A model generated the notes under the pieces. That model ran no database searches and had not been told where the DNA came from. It saw nothing but the letters and a program-made list of their open reading frames with translations. Both the position numbers and the translations under genes were made by a program. Source: Falcatimonas sp. MSJ-15 (GTDB lineage Bacteria > Bacillota > Clostridia > Lachnospirales > Lachnospiraceae). Taken from it: 64,000 nucleotides of DNA. Position 1 is the first letter of the stretch. Every line of letters starts with the position of its first letter. Positions 36,997-47,518 of the stretch are shown here, one piece after another. Location: NCBI RefSeq assembly GCF_018918265.1, contig NZ_JAHLQC010000018.1:1-64000 (forward strand), written 5' to 3'.

Positions 36997-38328
36997 TCAT
37001 CTCTTAAACTGATCTGCACAGCTATTAAGAACCTGTTCACTATACATGAATAATACATCTGCATTTTCAAAATCTACATACGAAGAGAGAACAGTAGGCG
37101 ATATATATCTTATATCAATGAGAACCGTTTGCTTATATTTTTCTGCAAGAAGCGGTGCTAATGATGATCCAAAAGAATCTCTGAATATAATTAGTCTCCT
37201 ATCTGTATCAGCTTTTGCATTATCTATTGTTACAAGCGAAAGAGAACCACCAAGATACATCTCATAAGGATCTCTTCCGGAGGTTTTACCCATATCATAT
37301 ACAGGCATCGACACAGCTTCTCCTGTATCAGCATACGTTACTCTATAATCATCAATAATATCACTTGTAAGATATCTTATAATGTCAGGCTTCATTGACA
37401 ATGCTCTCTGACCATAATAGACTCCATAGAATTCTCCATTGCCTGTATTTACCTTATAATCTTCTATATTATCATTAGATATATCATTATCATATTCTGT
37501 CATTGCATCAAGTATCTGCTTTGCTATATCTACAAGTGTCTCCTGTCTCCAATGAATATCTGTTTTATAATAATTATCTATATTAAGAAGATTACTAATA
37601 TCAATATATCTGGCATAATCGTCCATTCCTGTTCTATATAGCTGTACAAATTCATCATAGTCAATATATGGATACTCTACTCCGTCTGTAAGATAATAAT
37701 TCTTATCTGGAATTATACACATATATACTCTGTCTTTTCTTTCATCATCTGGCATATTATTAGCTTTATTACTATCATAGCTGCTATTACTATCTTTACT
37801 AACATCATAGCTACCATTACTATATTTACTAATATCATAGCTGTTATTACAATCTTCACCAATATCACCATCACTGTCAATATCACTATTTGCAGTATGT
37901 TTGATATTGTAATTCTTATCTTGCATATAATCTTCGCTATATATATAATTATCACAGATATATCTCATCTGCCTGATTCCCCAATTAACTGATTTATAAT
38001 CAATAACATCTTCAATCTTAGCTGCATATCCATCTTTTACATATATATTATTAACATCTTTTTTTCGCATTATATTAACAAGGAGCCATGAATTAAGCTT
38101 TCGAAATGTTTCTCTCTGTGGAAATTGATCTGTCACATACTTATCAAAATTATTCATATAACTTCCATTTATAACAGATGTCACTGTAATCTTAGGCTTT
38201 TTAGCAAGATTTCTTCTCTCACTGACAGAATATTCTATATCGCTCTTTCCCCACAGCCACAGTGCCATCACCACAATATATATTGAAAAAAGACCTATAA
38301 TCATCATATTCTTCATACGTCTATTCAA
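36997..38328 (-). CDS. DHHW-family (AlgX/AlgJ-like) membrane-anchored O-acyl transfer protein
   Basis: 443 residues: an N-terminal membrane helix (MMIIGLFSIYIVVMALWLWG) and an extracytoplasmic SGNH-like domain. Recognisable features are FDKYVTDQFPQRETFRKLNS, the DHHW-type motif YYKTDIHWRQETLVDIA and RRLIIFRDSFGSSLAPLLAE with the Ser. An insert at about 138-190 is low-complexity, built from repeated NNSYDISKYS-like units, and is probably a flexible loop. It follows the MBOAT gene by 15 bases and should work with it in O-acetylating a cell-surface polymer; the polymer is unknown. Confidence 0.88.
   Translation of the reverse strand: MNRRMKNMMIIGLFSIYIVVMALWLWGKSDIEYSVSERRNLAKKPKITVTSVINGSYMNNFDKYVTDQFPQRETFRKLNSWLLVNIMRKKDVNNIYVKDGYAAKIEDVIDYKSVNWGIRQMRYICDNYIYSEDYMQDKNYNIKHTANSDIDSDGDIGEDCNNSYDISKYSNGSYDVSKDSNSSYDSNKANNMPDDERKDRVYMCIIPDKNYYLTDGVEYPYIDYDEFVQLYRTGMDDYARYIDISNLLNIDNYYKTDIHWRQETLVDIAKQILDAMTEYDNDISNDNIEDYKVNTGNGEFYGVYYGQRALSMKPDIIRYLTSDIIDDYRVTYADTGEAVSMPVYDMGKTSGRDPYEMYLGGSLSLVTIDNAKADTDRRLIIFRDSFGSSLAPLLAEKYKQTVLIDIRYISPTVLSSYVDFENADVLFMYSEQVLNSCADQFKR
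37750..37870. repeat. 27-30-bp coding repeat inside the DHHW gene
   Basis: Four degenerate units encode Asn/Ser/Tyr/Asp/Lys-rich peptides (NSSYDSNKANN and similar). Being near multiples of three they keep the frame. Confidence 0.6.
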
Positions 38329-38343
38329 CCACAGACACCACCT

Positions 38344-39753
38344 TTAAAATCTAAAATATAAAAATGGATTATACGAACCACTTACAAGAAATGCTGTCAC
38401 TGCTACCATTATAAGCATAATTGCCACAACTTCGCATACATCCATAATCTTATCTATATATTTAATCTTTTTTGCTCTCATATATATACTTATAGGAATA
38501 TGTGTAGAGCCAATAACCGCCATTAATATAATAATGCCATAGTTCTTAATGCAATACAAAGTCTTAATTCCGCTTAATGCAACACTATGTCCAAACATCA
38601 TACATATAGTATCAATTCCAGATGCAATATTATCTGCACTGAATATTACAAAACTTATCATCACAATAATGCACAGATAGATATGCCCGACAATTTTTGT
38701 CTTCTCAAGATATGTCTTAAGTATATATTTCTCAATTATTAAAAAGACTGCGAAATACAATCCCCATATAACAAAATTCCATGCTGCACCATGCCATAGT
38801 CCTGTTGCCATCCATACAATCAGAATATTAAAGATGTATCTTATATTACCAACTCTGTTACCACCAAGTGGTATATAGAGATAATCTCTAAAAAAACTTC
38901 CAAGTGTAATATGCCACTTTCTCCAGAATTCTGTCGCACTCTTTGCTTCAAAAGGATGTCTAAAATTCTCCGGAAAATCAAATCCTAACATACTTCCAAG
39001 TCCTATAGCCATATCACTATAACCTGAAAAATCATAATATAACTGTAATGATACACTAATCGCATATATCCATGTATATATAACAGTCTTCTCATCTGTA
39101 TTATTATATTGCACTACTATCTCGCCAAGTGTATTAGCTATTATTACTTTTTTGAAAAGTCCTATAACCAATCGTCTTATTCCATAAGCAATCTGCTCCA
39201 TACTATATTCTCTATCTGTAAGTTTTGCCTTAATATCTGTATATCTTACAATAGGTCCTGCTATTAATTGTGGAAACATAGTTATATACATAGCAAGATT
39301 AATATAATTTTTCTGTGCTTTTACTTGTCTTCTATATACATCTATTGTATAACTCAATGTCTGAAATGTATAAAAACTTATTCCTACAGGAAGTGCAACT
39401 TTTAATAATTCTATATTAAGTCCGGTTATATTATTAAAGTTCTCAATAAAAAAATCTGCATATTTATAATATCCAAGTATACCAAGCCCAAATATCACTG
39501 ATATTATCATATAGCCTTTTGCCATTTTTTTATTATTTTTAACCTCATAAGAATATTCAATAAGAAGTCCTAGTATATAATTAATACTAATCTGTATTAT
39601 CATCAATATAATATAACGGGGTTCTCCCCATGCATAGAAAAACAAGCTCCCCATTAGGAGAGCTATGTTCTTCATGCGTCTTGGTACTATAATATATATT
39701 ATCATAAATACCGGTAAAAAACAGAATAAAAAAGGTATGCCTGAAAATAACAT
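38344..39753 (-). CDS. MBOAT-family O-acyltransferase (AlgI/DltB-like)
   Basis: 469-residue polytopic membrane protein with about ten helices. The family core is clear: PVGISFYTFQTLSYTIDVYR, FPQLIAGPIVRYTDI, YYDFSGYSDMAIGLGSMLGF, FRDYLYIPLGGNRVG and the catalytic His in GLWHGAAWNFVIWG. It would pass acyl groups across the membrane to the DHHW partner downstream. Gene order DUF4358, MBOAT, DHHW with 3- and 15-base gaps marks a single operon, a frequent arrangement in Lachnospiraceae as far as I know. Confidence 0.93.
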   Translation of the reverse strand: MLFSGIPFLFCFLPVFMIIYIIVPRRMKNIALLMGSLFFYAWGEPRYIILMIIQISINYILGLLIEYSYEVKNNKKMAKGYMIISVIFGLGILGYYKYADFFIENFNNITGLNIELLKVALPVGISFYTFQTLSYTIDVYRRQVKAQKNYINLAMYITMFPQLIAGPIVRYTDIKAKLTDREYSMEQIAYGIRRLVIGLFKKVIIANTLGEIVVQYNNTDEKTVIYTWIYAISVSLQLYYDFSGYSDMAIGLGSMLGFDFPENFRHPFEAKSATEFWRKWHITLGSFFRDYLYIPLGGNRVGNIRYIFNILIVWMATGLWHGAAWNFVIWGLYFAVFLIIEKYILKTYLEKTKIVGHIYLCIIVMISFVIFSADNIASGIDTICMMFGHSVALSGIKTLYCIKNYGIIILMAVIGSTHIPISIYMRAKKIKYIDKIMDVCEVVAIMLIMVAVTAFLVSGSYNPFLYFRF

Positions 39754-39756
39754 ATT

Positions 39757-40332
39757 TTATTCAAAAAGCTGATCTACTTCAACTTTAACTCCTTCTATTT
39801 TTTCTGACGCTATATCTTTAAATGTTGTAACTAAATCATCTGCTCCATATGCGTATGCAACATAATCACCTGTTGATATAATCACAAGTCGCTCTGGAAA
39901 ACCACACATAAATCTTGCTCCAAGAATGTCTGTCTTTAATGTATCTACAAATGAATCCTTGTCTGCATCTTTAAGTTTTAATGCTGCACTTGTATATGTG
40001 TTAGCATTAAGCATATGTGTAAGCGATGCTGCATCACTTATCTTAGCCTGAAGTTCTTCCGGAACAAGAAGACTATATGTTAATGTATCTGTATCTGTAA
40101 CATCTACACTTCCTGCTTTATTTTCTACTGCATTACCTGTTCCGCCGCCTATTACTTCGAACTTATCGCTTTCAGGAAAGTTGTCCCAGATAACATTAAG
40201 TATCTCAACTGCTGATGTATATGAAGATGTACTGCCATTATCAGATGATGAGCCATCTTTCTTACCACATCCTGCAATACTTAATATAGTAATCATTGAT
40301 ATTAATAGTAACGTGATTGTTTTGTTTTTCAT
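39757..40332 (-). CDS. DUF4358 lipoprotein
   Basis: 191 residues. Signal peptide with a lipobox (ILSIAGCGKK, Cys22), a Ser/Gly-rich linker, then a globular domain with the DUF4358 pattern: repeated EILNVIWDNFPESDKFEVIG and ALKLKDADKDSFVDTL, ending YVAYAYGADDLVTTFKD. Function unknown. First gene of the acylation cluster, with AGGAGG before the ATG. It starts 82 bases after the pheT stop without an obvious terminator between, so it may receive read-through from pheST. Confidence 0.85.
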   Translation of the reverse strand: MKNKTITLLLISMITILSIAGCGKKDGSSSDNGSTSSYTSAVEILNVIWDNFPESDKFEVIGGGTGNAVENKAGSVDVTDTDTLTYSLLVPEELQAKISDAASLTHMLNANTYTSAALKLKDADKDSFVDTLKTDILGARFMCGFPERLVIISTGDYVAYAYGADDLVTTFKDIASEKIEGVKVEVDQLFE

Positions 40333-40414
40333 TGTTAGTTCCTCCTAATCATCAAAAAAATTGGTGTTGGGTAGCTTTTAGTGTAAAACGCTGCATATCA
40401 TACGCTGCTTTTAA

Positions 40415-42832
40415 TTATTTTCTAAGTTCAATTCCAAGTGAAGCTAACTCTTTAAGTATCTTTTCCATAACTTCATTAATGTCTTTATCTTCAAGAGTTC
40501 TGTCTTTTGCTCTAAATGTTACTGAATAAGCAACTGACTTAAATCCGTCTTTAATCTGTGCTCCCTCATATATATCGAACAATTTGTAACTTTCAAGTAT
40601 GTTTCCACCACGTTTTTCTATTGCTTCTTCTATTGTTCCAACAAGCATATCTTTTGGAACAAGCATACTTATATCTCTTGATACTGCAGGATATTTGGCA
40701 ATTCCTTTGAACTTTCTGTCAAATGAAGCAAGTTCTACGATTGATGGTATATCAATTACTGCAATATATGCTCTTTCACCTATTGAGTAGTTATCAAGAA
40801 CGTATGGATGAACTTCGCCAAGGAAACCTACTACTTTATTATCGTATACAATATTAGCTTGTCTGCCTGGATGAAGGAATGTCTTACCTGCATTAGGATC
40901 GCATGTAATCTTCTCTTTAAGTCCGACTTTTTCAAAGAATTCTTCTACAACACCTTTCATTGTAAAGAAATCTCCTTCTCCATACATACCAAGAGTAAAT
41001 TGCATTCTCTCATCTGGCAATCTGTCAAGTGGTAATTCGTATGGAATATAACTATTACCAAGTTCATACAGACGAACATTCTTATTTCTTCTATTATAGT
41101 TAGTTGAAAGAGATGATAACATACCATTAAGTAGTGATGTTCTCATTATACTGAAGTCTTCGCCTAATGGATTTGATATTGTAATTACTTTTCTAAGGTC
41201 TGAATCCTGTGGAATAAGTAATTTATCAAATACTTTTGGACTTTCAAATGAATATGTCATTGCCTGACTGAATCCTGAGAATTCTGCTATATCTCTTGCA
41301 ACAGCTTCAACTCTCATCTTGAATGAAAGCTTACCTTCTGTTGATTCTCCCTGTGGAAGTGTCATTGGAATCTTATCATATCCATAGAATCTTGCAACTT
41401 CTTCTGCTATATCTGCCATACAATGAAGATCCTGACGGAATGTTGGAGCTATAACTTCTCTTGTCTTCTCATCATAACCTAAGTCAATCTTCTTAAAGTA
41501 ATTAATCATTGTCTCTTCATCAATATCTGTTCCGAGTAACTTATTAATTCTCTCTGGCTCAAATTTTACACGAACTTCTTCTCTTACTTCTGGATATACA
41601 TCAACTACACCGCCAACAACTTCACCTGCTCCAAGTTCTTCGATTAGCTGACATGCTCTATTAATCGCTTCTATTGCATTGTTAGGATCAAGTCCTTTTT
41701 CAAACTTACCTGATGCATCTGTTCTTAAACCTAATTTTTTGCTTGACAGACGGATATTAGTACCATCAAAACATGCTGCTTCAAATAATACTGTCTTAAC
41801 ATCATCTGTTATCTTAGAATTCTCTCCGCCCATAATTCCGGCAATTCCTACTGGTTTATTAGCATCACATATCATAAGAATTGATGAATCAAGTTTTCTA
41901 ACCTGACCGTCAAGTGTCTCAAACTCTTCTCCATCTTTTGCTCTTCTTACAATGATCTCATTGCCTTCTATTGTATCCATATCATAAGCATGCATTGGCT
42001 GACCATATTCTTCCATTACATAGTTAGTTATATCTACAAGATTATTGATTGGTCTGATTCCACTTGCTCTTAATCTGTTCTGCATCCATTCAGGTGATGG
42101 TGCAATCTTAATATTCTTAACCATTCTTGCTGTATATCTTGGGCAAAGATCTTTAGCTTCAACTGTAACTTTTACATAGTTATTAACGTCTTCATCATTG
42201 CCTGTCTCTTTTACTACAGGTGGCACGAATTCTTTGCCAAATGTAGCAGCAGCTTCTCTTGCAATACCAACTATACTATAACAGTCTACTCTGTTTGAAG
42301 TAATCTCATATTCGAATACTACATCTCTAAATCCAAGTAATTCAATAGCATCACTTCCTACTACTGCATCTTTTGGTAAAATATAGATTCCTTCTTCTGG
42401 GGCAAGTGGATAGAATTCTCTTGATGAACCAAGTTCTTCGATAGAACACATCATGCCATTTGACTCAATTCCTCTTAATTTACCTTTTTTAATCTTAATT
42501 CCACCAGGTGTCTTTGAACCATCATGTCCACCTGCAACACGTCCTCCATCAAGAACAACTGGAACTTTATCACCAACAGATACATTAGATGCACCTGTAA
42601 CTATCTGTGTAGTTGTATCTCCAATATTAACCTGACAGATAATAAGTTTATCTGCATCAGGGTGCTTCTCTATACTTTCAATCTGACCTACAACAATTTT
42701 GTCAAGATCTGCATCAAGTTTTTCAAATCCCTCTACTTTTGTTCCTGTAAGTGTCATTGCATCTGTGTATTCCTGAGCTGTACAGTCAAGTTCAGGTACA
42801 TATGCTTTTATCCAAGATAATGCTGTATTCAT
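40415..42832 (-). CDS. pheT: Phenylalanyl-tRNA synthetase beta subunit
   Basis: 805 residues, full bacterial length. N-terminal EMAP-like tRNA-binding domain (about 40-150, with VVGQIESIEKHPDADKLIIC), then B3/B4 editing domains, B5, the catalytic-like core with RTSLLNGMLSSLSTNYNRR, and a C-terminal FDX-ACB anticodon-binding domain (YPAVSRDISMLVPKDMLV through DINEVMEKILKEL). Forms the alpha2-beta2 enzyme with PheS, 64 bases upstream on the same transcript under T-box control. Confidence 0.97.
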   Translation of the reverse strand: MNTALSWIKAYVPELDCTAQEYTDAMTLTGTKVEGFEKLDADLDKIVVGQIESIEKHPDADKLIICQVNIGDTTTQIVTGASNVSVGDKVPVVLDGGRVAGGHDGSKTPGGIKIKKGKLRGIESNGMMCSIEELGSSREFYPLAPEEGIYILPKDAVVGSDAIELLGFRDVVFEYEITSNRVDCYSIVGIAREAAATFGKEFVPPVVKETGNDEDVNNYVKVTVEAKDLCPRYTARMVKNIKIAPSPEWMQNRLRASGIRPINNLVDITNYVMEEYGQPMHAYDMDTIEGNEIIVRRAKDGEEFETLDGQVRKLDSSILMICDANKPVGIAGIMGGENSKITDDVKTVLFEAACFDGTNIRLSSKKLGLRTDASGKFEKGLDPNNAIEAINRACQLIEELGAGEVVGGVVDVYPEVREEVRVKFEPERINKLLGTDIDEETMINYFKKIDLGYDEKTREVIAPTFRQDLHCMADIAEEVARFYGYDKIPMTLPQGESTEGKLSFKMRVEAVARDIAEFSGFSQAMTYSFESPKVFDKLLIPQDSDLRKVITISNPLGEDFSIMRTSLLNGMLSSLSTNYNRRNKNVRLYELGNSYIPYELPLDRLPDERMQFTLGMYGEGDFFTMKGVVEEFFEKVGLKEKITCDPNAGKTFLHPGRQANIVYDNKVVGFLGEVHPYVLDNYSIGERAYIAVIDIPSIVELASFDRKFKGIAKYPAVSRDISMLVPKDMLVGTIEEAIEKRGGNILESYKLFDIYEGAQIKDGFKSVAYSVTFRAKDRTLEDKDINEVMEKILKELASLGIELRK

Positions 42833-42896
42833 AATCTATATTTTCCTTTCTTATCGCTTTTTAAACATCAAAACTAATCTTTTTCTTAATTATATG

Positions 42897-43916
42897 TTAG
42901 AACTGTTTTAAGAATCTTTCATCATTCTCATACATAAGACGCATATCATCAATCTCATATTTTAACAATGCGATTCTCTCAAGACCTACACCAAATGCAA
43001 ATCCCTGATATTCATTAGTATCGATTCCTCTCATCTCTAGAACTCTTGGATGAACCATACCACATCCTAAGATCTCTATCCAGCCTGAACCTTTACACAT
43101 TCTACATCCTTTTCCTCCACATTTAAAGCATGTAACATCCATCTCTGCACTTGGTTCTGTGAATGGGAAATGATGAGGACGGAATTTAACTTTAGTCTCT
43201 TTACCAAATAATTCCTGTGCAAATACTTCAAGTGTTCCTTTTAAATCAGCAAATGTAATATTCTTATCAATTACAAGTCCTTCAATCTGATGGAATGATG
43301 GTGAATGTGTTGCATCAACTTCATCAGCTCTAAATACTCGTCCTGGAGCAAGCATTCTTATAGGAAGTTTTCCTTTTTCCATCTCATGAACCTGAACAGA
43401 TGATGTCTGTGTTCTAAGAACAATCTTATCATTAATATAGAATGTATCCTGTTCATCTTTTGCAGGATGATTAGCTGGTATATTAAGTGCTTCAAAGTTA
43501 TAATAATCATATTCTACTTCTGGTCCTTCAACAACTTCATAGCCCATTCCAACGAATATTCTCTCAACTTCTTCTAATGCTATTGTATTAGGATGACGAT
43601 GTCCAAGATTGCTTTTCTTAGCTGGAAGAGTAACATCTATAGTCTCTGATTTTAATCTGAGATCAAGTGCTTTTTTCTCCATATCTTTCTTTATCTCATC
43701 AAGTTTTTCTTCAATTGCTGTTCTTGCTTCATTAACAAACTGTCCAACCATAGGTCTTTCTTCTGCCGGAACATCTTTCATTCCTTTTAATACGCTTGTT
43801 AATTCACCTTTTTTTCCAAGATATGCAACTCTTATGTCATTTAATTTGTCAAGAGTTGTTGCTTCCTGCATCTGACGAATTGCTTCTTCTCTGATTTTTT
43901 GCAATTTTTCTTTCAT
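42897..43916 (-). CDS. pheS: Phenylalanyl-tRNA synthetase alpha subunit
   Basis: 339 residues: an N-terminal coiled coil (about 1-85) and a class II catalytic core with motif 2-like [31 protein letters not shown] and C-terminal [15 protein letters not shown] (motif 3). A small Cys cluster ([16 protein letters not shown]) is the zinc-like insertion seen in many Firmicute PheS. First gene of pheST, preceded by a Phe-type T-box leader. Confidence 0.97.
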   Translation of the reverse strand: MKEKLQKIREEAIRQMQEATTLDKLNDIRVAYLGKKGELTSVLKGMKDVPAEERPMVGQFVNEARTAIEEKLDEIKKDMEKKALDLRLKSETIDVTLPAKKSNLGHRHPNTIALEEVERIFVGMGYEVVEGPEVEYDYYNFEALNIPANHPAKDEQDTFYINDKIVLRTQTSSVQVHEMEKGKLPIRMLAPGRVFRADEVDATHSPSFHQIEGLVIDKNITFADLKGTLEVFAQELFGKETKVKFRPHHFPFTEPSAEMDVTCFKCGGKGCRMCKGSGWIEILGCGMVHPRVLEMRGIDTNEYQGFAFGVGLERIALLKYEIDDMRLMYENDERFLKQF

Positions 43917-43972
43917 TATAATTCTCCTATCTAAACAATAATATATATTGGGTGCATTTTCCTCGTTGCCAT

Positions 43973-44217
43973 AAAAAAAGACTCATCCCAATGTAAGGGA
44001 CGAGTCTGATATCCGCGGTACCACCCTGATTCTCATTAATGAGCTCTCATATACGTAACGTGTACTAACGTCATATCCTACTATCTTCAGATATGCAGCT
44101 CCAGTGTGAAATTCAATTATCTGAATGAACCTAAGAGAACTTACAGCCGGTGATTCTCTCTCTCTGTTGGAATACAGTAATCTACTATGCACTTTCACAG
44201 CTTTTAATTAATATACT
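43973..44217 (-). ncRNA. T-box leader (tRNA-Phe sensing) of pheST
   Basis: On the minus strand the antiterminator motif AGGGTGGTACCGCGG is at 44011-44029, followed by a terminator hairpin (AGACTCGTCCC with GGGATGAGTCT, then seven T) at 43973-44008. Upstream is a Stem I with AGAGAGAATCACCGGCTG at its base and GAATTTCACACTGGAG on its 3' side. This gives a TTC specifier codon followed by A, fitting phenylalanine and the genes controlled. Uncharged tRNA-Phe should stabilise the antiterminator and allow pheST transcription. Confidence 0.93.
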
Positions 44218-44223
44218 ATACAC

Positions 44224-44252
44224 ATTCTAAACACTTAGTCTGAATCTGTCAA
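44224..44252 (-). promoter_or_regulatory. Promoter of the pheST T-box transcript
   Basis: A perfect TTGACA and TAGAAT with 17-base spacing place the start of transcription near 44217, just before T-box Stem I. Confidence 0.8.
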
Positions 44253-44374
44253 CCATTTTTATTTTTTTACTTTAAATTTATGAACCATTTTTATCCTTTT
44301 GCTTTTAATTTATGAAGCATTTTTATTCTTTTACTTTTAATTTTTATTAATAATACTACTTTTCAAATTTGCAC

Positions 44375-44403
44375 TTGACTAGAGTAATATACAATGCTAT
44401 TAT
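44375..44403 (+). promoter_or_regulatory. Promoter of the ABC exporter operon
   Basis: TTGACT and TATTAT with 17-base spacing on the plus strand, about 85 bases ahead of the permease ATG. Confidence 0.65.
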
Positions 44404-44415
44404 TACTACGACAGA

Positions 44416-44454
44416 CATAGTATGTTAATCATAGTATGCTAATCGTAGTATAAT
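44416..44454. repeat. 14-bp direct repeats just downstream of the exporter promoter
   Basis: CATAGTATGTTAAT, CATAGTATGCTAAT and a partial CGTAGTATAAT follow each other directly, covering roughly +5 to +45 of the predicted transcript. Spacing and position suit a repressor or response-regulator site. Confidence 0.5.
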
Positions 44455-44489
44455 ATCTGTTCAAAATAACTAGGAAGGATTATAACAAT

Positions 44490-47400
44490 ATGATTACAAA
44501 AAAGATTGCAAAAAACGGAATGAAAGGACGAAAGCGTGCGACTATCCTATTGTCAGCAGTTCTATCACTTACTTTTCTATTTATAGTTATAGCTACAACT
44601 TTGCAGACAAGTATAACTAAGACCAAAGAAGACAAGCGACTGCTTACTTATGGTAACTTTGAAGCTGCTTATATGTCAGATGACGGTCATGCTTATGCTA
44701 CTCTTTCCAAAGAAGATTCACTTAATCTTGCCATCTCAAGAAATGTTGCATCATCTGATAATTGTGGCGTGGTAGGTACTATTAATAATGATATCAAAAA
44801 GATATCCAATTTTTCTTTTTTACAAGGGACTTATCCTGCTAATGATGACGAGATTCTAATAGAATCCAATATAGCTACATCTCTTGGGCTTGACAATGCT
44901 GTAGGCAATACTATTACTGTGCAGATGTATACTCCAATTCTTGACATATCTGCTGATGATTATCTTAATGATATGACTAAGAAAATTGCACCTGACTATG
45001 TTGCTAATGATAATAATTACTTTGATTGTCCTGTTAAGACATATACACATCATACAGTTGAAACTGAATTTAAAGACAATTCACGAATAACTTTTGATTC
45101 CCAGTATATCATTGCTTTTTCAGCCGATGAATCAGTTCCAAGCCCTGAAGATATAATTAAAAACGGACTTTTATTCTATCAGTCTGTAACAATAACCAAA
45201 GATTTTACAATATCAGGTGTTATAAAAAGCTATTCTGGTAATTGGGATTGTGGTAACTTCATTCTGCCATCATCATTTATAACAGAATCTGCTGCTGATA
45301 CATTCTTATCATACCTTAATAATACAACTCTTACAGATAATCTAAGAGATTATAACTATACTTCAAATATATTTATTAATAAAGATTATAATGGAAAAGT
45401 ATATGATAAATATAAGAATATATTTCTTGATAGTGAACAGTTAACTTCTCTTTCAACTTCTGATATTCCATTCAGACGCAATACTTTTTCATATCCTGTA
45501 CTCGCAGGCAGTGCTGAGAATTCACTGACATTCATGATTATTGGAATAATATTCATAGCATCAGCATGTGCCATATTCCAGATTTTTCTGACTCAGATGA
45601 AAAAGAGAAGCCGCAAACTGGCTCTGTTAAAATCAATTGGAACAACTAATGGTCAGATTTTTGCAATTCTTATGTGGGAAGGATTATATGAACTTATTAT
45701 ATGTCTACCTTTAGGAACATTAACCGGTCTTATTATCACTTATCTCGCTACTCTTATAATGAATCATGCGGGAGGTTTAAGCGTGTCATTTCACATAGAT
45801 ATACGAATTCTTCTGCTTGCGCTTATAACAGGCTGTATTGCACTTTTTATAGGAATGGCAATTCCAATGATAATTGCAATCCGTACACCTCTAGTCGGTG
45901 CAATAAGTGTAAAAAAATCACGCAAGAAAAGAAGTACCCGTAATGTCATCGGTTCATCTAACAGACATCATGCTCTTACTTTTTCATATATAACAAAACA
46001 GCACAACCGAATGAATCGTACATCACGTACTCTCTCATTCTCTTTGTCACTTATCATTATATGTATTATATTATTCTGTTCATATCTGTCATATAATTGT
46101 TTTGACTCATACAGAGATAATAATATAAGAACAGATAGACCTTCATATACGCTCTATGCTAATCATGGAATGACTCTTACTTCTCTAAGTTCAGTAAGTA
46201 AAGATATTAAAGCATTAGATGCATCGATACAGACTGATTATTATAAATATGGTAACCATGCTTATTTTACATATAATGGCATAAATGACAGTGAGTTGTT
46301 TAATACATATAAAGAAAGATTCAAACATGAAGATAATTACAGCGATTATATTGGTATCGTTCCGGACCAGGAATATGAAGGTCAACAAGTACAGGATGAT
46401 CTGTCAATGATTGAAGGAAGTGTCATTACTTCTATATATGCTATTGATCCTTCAACAGACATCTATAATCGTATAAAATCACTTATTAATTATGGAACAG
46501 TTAATGATTCTGACTTTGCGAAAGGTGATTCTGTCATTCTTATGATACCTATATATGATGAAGATACATTCTCTTATGATGGGCGTTTTAAAGGCAGTTA
46601 TAAAACAGATGACTCTTTAACTGCAGGTGACTCTATTACGCTCTCAACACGAATCGAGTCTGCAACTGCTGATAATCTCCCAATAGCTTATACTACTATT
46701 AATGATGTAAAAGTTGATGGAATAATATACTATTTTCCTAATAATGGTCTATGGCCATTCTCTGAAGATATGTATGATACAGACTATGGTGTAAAAGTAA
46801 TATCAGGAATCAATCTTGCACAGACGTTATATCCACAGATGGCAACTGATCCTGTTGGTAATGAACTATCTTTAAGTCAGTTTGAAAAATTCTTTTTAAA
46901 GCAGTGTCCTTACGCATACGGAAACAGTGCGATTAACATATATATGGATTCTTCTGCTGATAATAGTATGATAGAATCTTCATTATTCACAATCGCTTCT
47001 AATTATGGACTTACACTTATTAATTACAACGAACAGACATGGTCAGAATATTACAAAGCTCTAAATAGCAGTTTCATGATTATTCTCACGGGATTAAGTG
47101 CTACAGCTATTGCATTAATAATTCTTGGTAACATCAATATGTCTGCTTTTGAGCAAGAACGCAAAAGAATAGGCATACTGCAATCTATGGGAATTACTAA
47201 CCATGATTTTGCACTTACATATATGAAAAAAGGTCTGATAGATAGCTACCTCTCTCTAATAATTGTGCATATTATAATGTTTGTTATAATATTAACCGGA
47301 GATATACTTACACTAAAATGTAGTAAAATGACATTTCTTAGATATATATCAGATATGTTCAATTATGCACTCAAAGACTACTGGTGGGGACTTCATATCG

Positions 47401-47507
47401 CTTTGTGCATACTATTTGTAGCTGCAATCGTAGTTATATCATATCTTCCTGTACGAAAGTTAAGAAGATATTCACCAATTGAAAATATTAATTCAAACGA
47501 ACGTTAG
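44490..47507 (+). CDS. FtsX-type ABC transporter permease (large)
   Basis: 1005 residues: an N-terminal helix (ATILLSAVLSLTFLFIVIAT), an extracytoplasmic domain of about 300 residues, three helices with KLALLKSIGTTNGQIFAILM and LITGCIALFIGMAIPMIIAI, then a second block beginning about residue 515 (LSFSLSLIIICIILFCSYLS), another large external domain and three C-terminal helices including RIGILQSMGITNHDFALTYM. This duplicated FtsX layout is typical of antimicrobial-peptide exporters and sensors in Firmicutes. The ATPase gene follows after 11 bases. No two-component system is adjacent. Confidence 0.92.
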   Translation: MITKKIAKNGMKGRKRATILLSAVLSLTFLFIVIATTLQTSITKTKEDKRLLTYGNFEAAYMSDDGHAYATLSKEDSLNLAISRNVASSDNCGVVGTINNDIKKISNFSFLQGTYPANDDEILIESNIATSLGLDNAVGNTITVQMYTPILDISADDYLNDMTKKIAPDYVANDNNYFDCPVKTYTHHTVETEFKDNSRITFDSQYIIAFSADESVPSPEDIIKNGLLFYQSVTITKDFTISGVIKSYSGNWDCGNFILPSSFITESAADTFLSYLNNTTLTDNLRDYNYTSNIFINKDYNGKVYDKYKNIFLDSEQLTSLSTSDIPFRRNTFSYPVLAGSAENSLTFMIIGIIFIASACAIFQIFLTQMKKRSRKLALLKSIGTTNGQIFAILMWEGLYELIICLPLGTLTGLIITYLATLIMNHAGGLSVSFHIDIRILLLALITGCIALFIGMAIPMIIAIRTPLVGAISVKKSRKKRSTRNVIGSSNRHHALTFSYITKQHNRMNRTSRTLSFSLSLIIICIILFCSYLSYNCFDSYRDNNIRTDRPSYTLYANHGMTLTSLSSVSKDIKALDASIQTDYYKYGNHAYFTYNGINDSELFNTYKERFKHEDNYSDYIGIVPDQEYEGQQVQDDLSMIEGSVITSIYAIDPSTDIYNRIKSLINYGTVNDSDFAKGDSVILMIPIYDEDTFSYDGRFKGSYKTDDSLTAGDSITLSTRIESATADNLPIAYTTINDVKVDGIIYYFPNNGLWPFSEDMYDTDYGVKVISGINLAQTLYPQMATDPVGNELSLSQFEKFFLKQCPYAYGNSAINIYMDSSADNSMIESSLFTIASNYGLTLINYNEQTWSEYYKALNSSFMIILTGLSATAIALIILGNINMSAFEQERKRIGILQSMGITNHDFALTYMKKGLIDSYLSLIIVHIIMFVIILTGDILTLKCSKMTFLRYISDMFNYALKDYWWGLHIALCILFVAAIVVISYLPVRKLRRYSPIENINSNER

Positions 47508-47518
47508 GAGGAATAATT

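Noticed and set aside
40333..40414. Terminator between pheT and the DUF4358 gene
   Set aside because: A GCGTAT/ATATGC mini-stem and a direct repeat of GCAGCGT are present, but no stem of useful length with a T-run.
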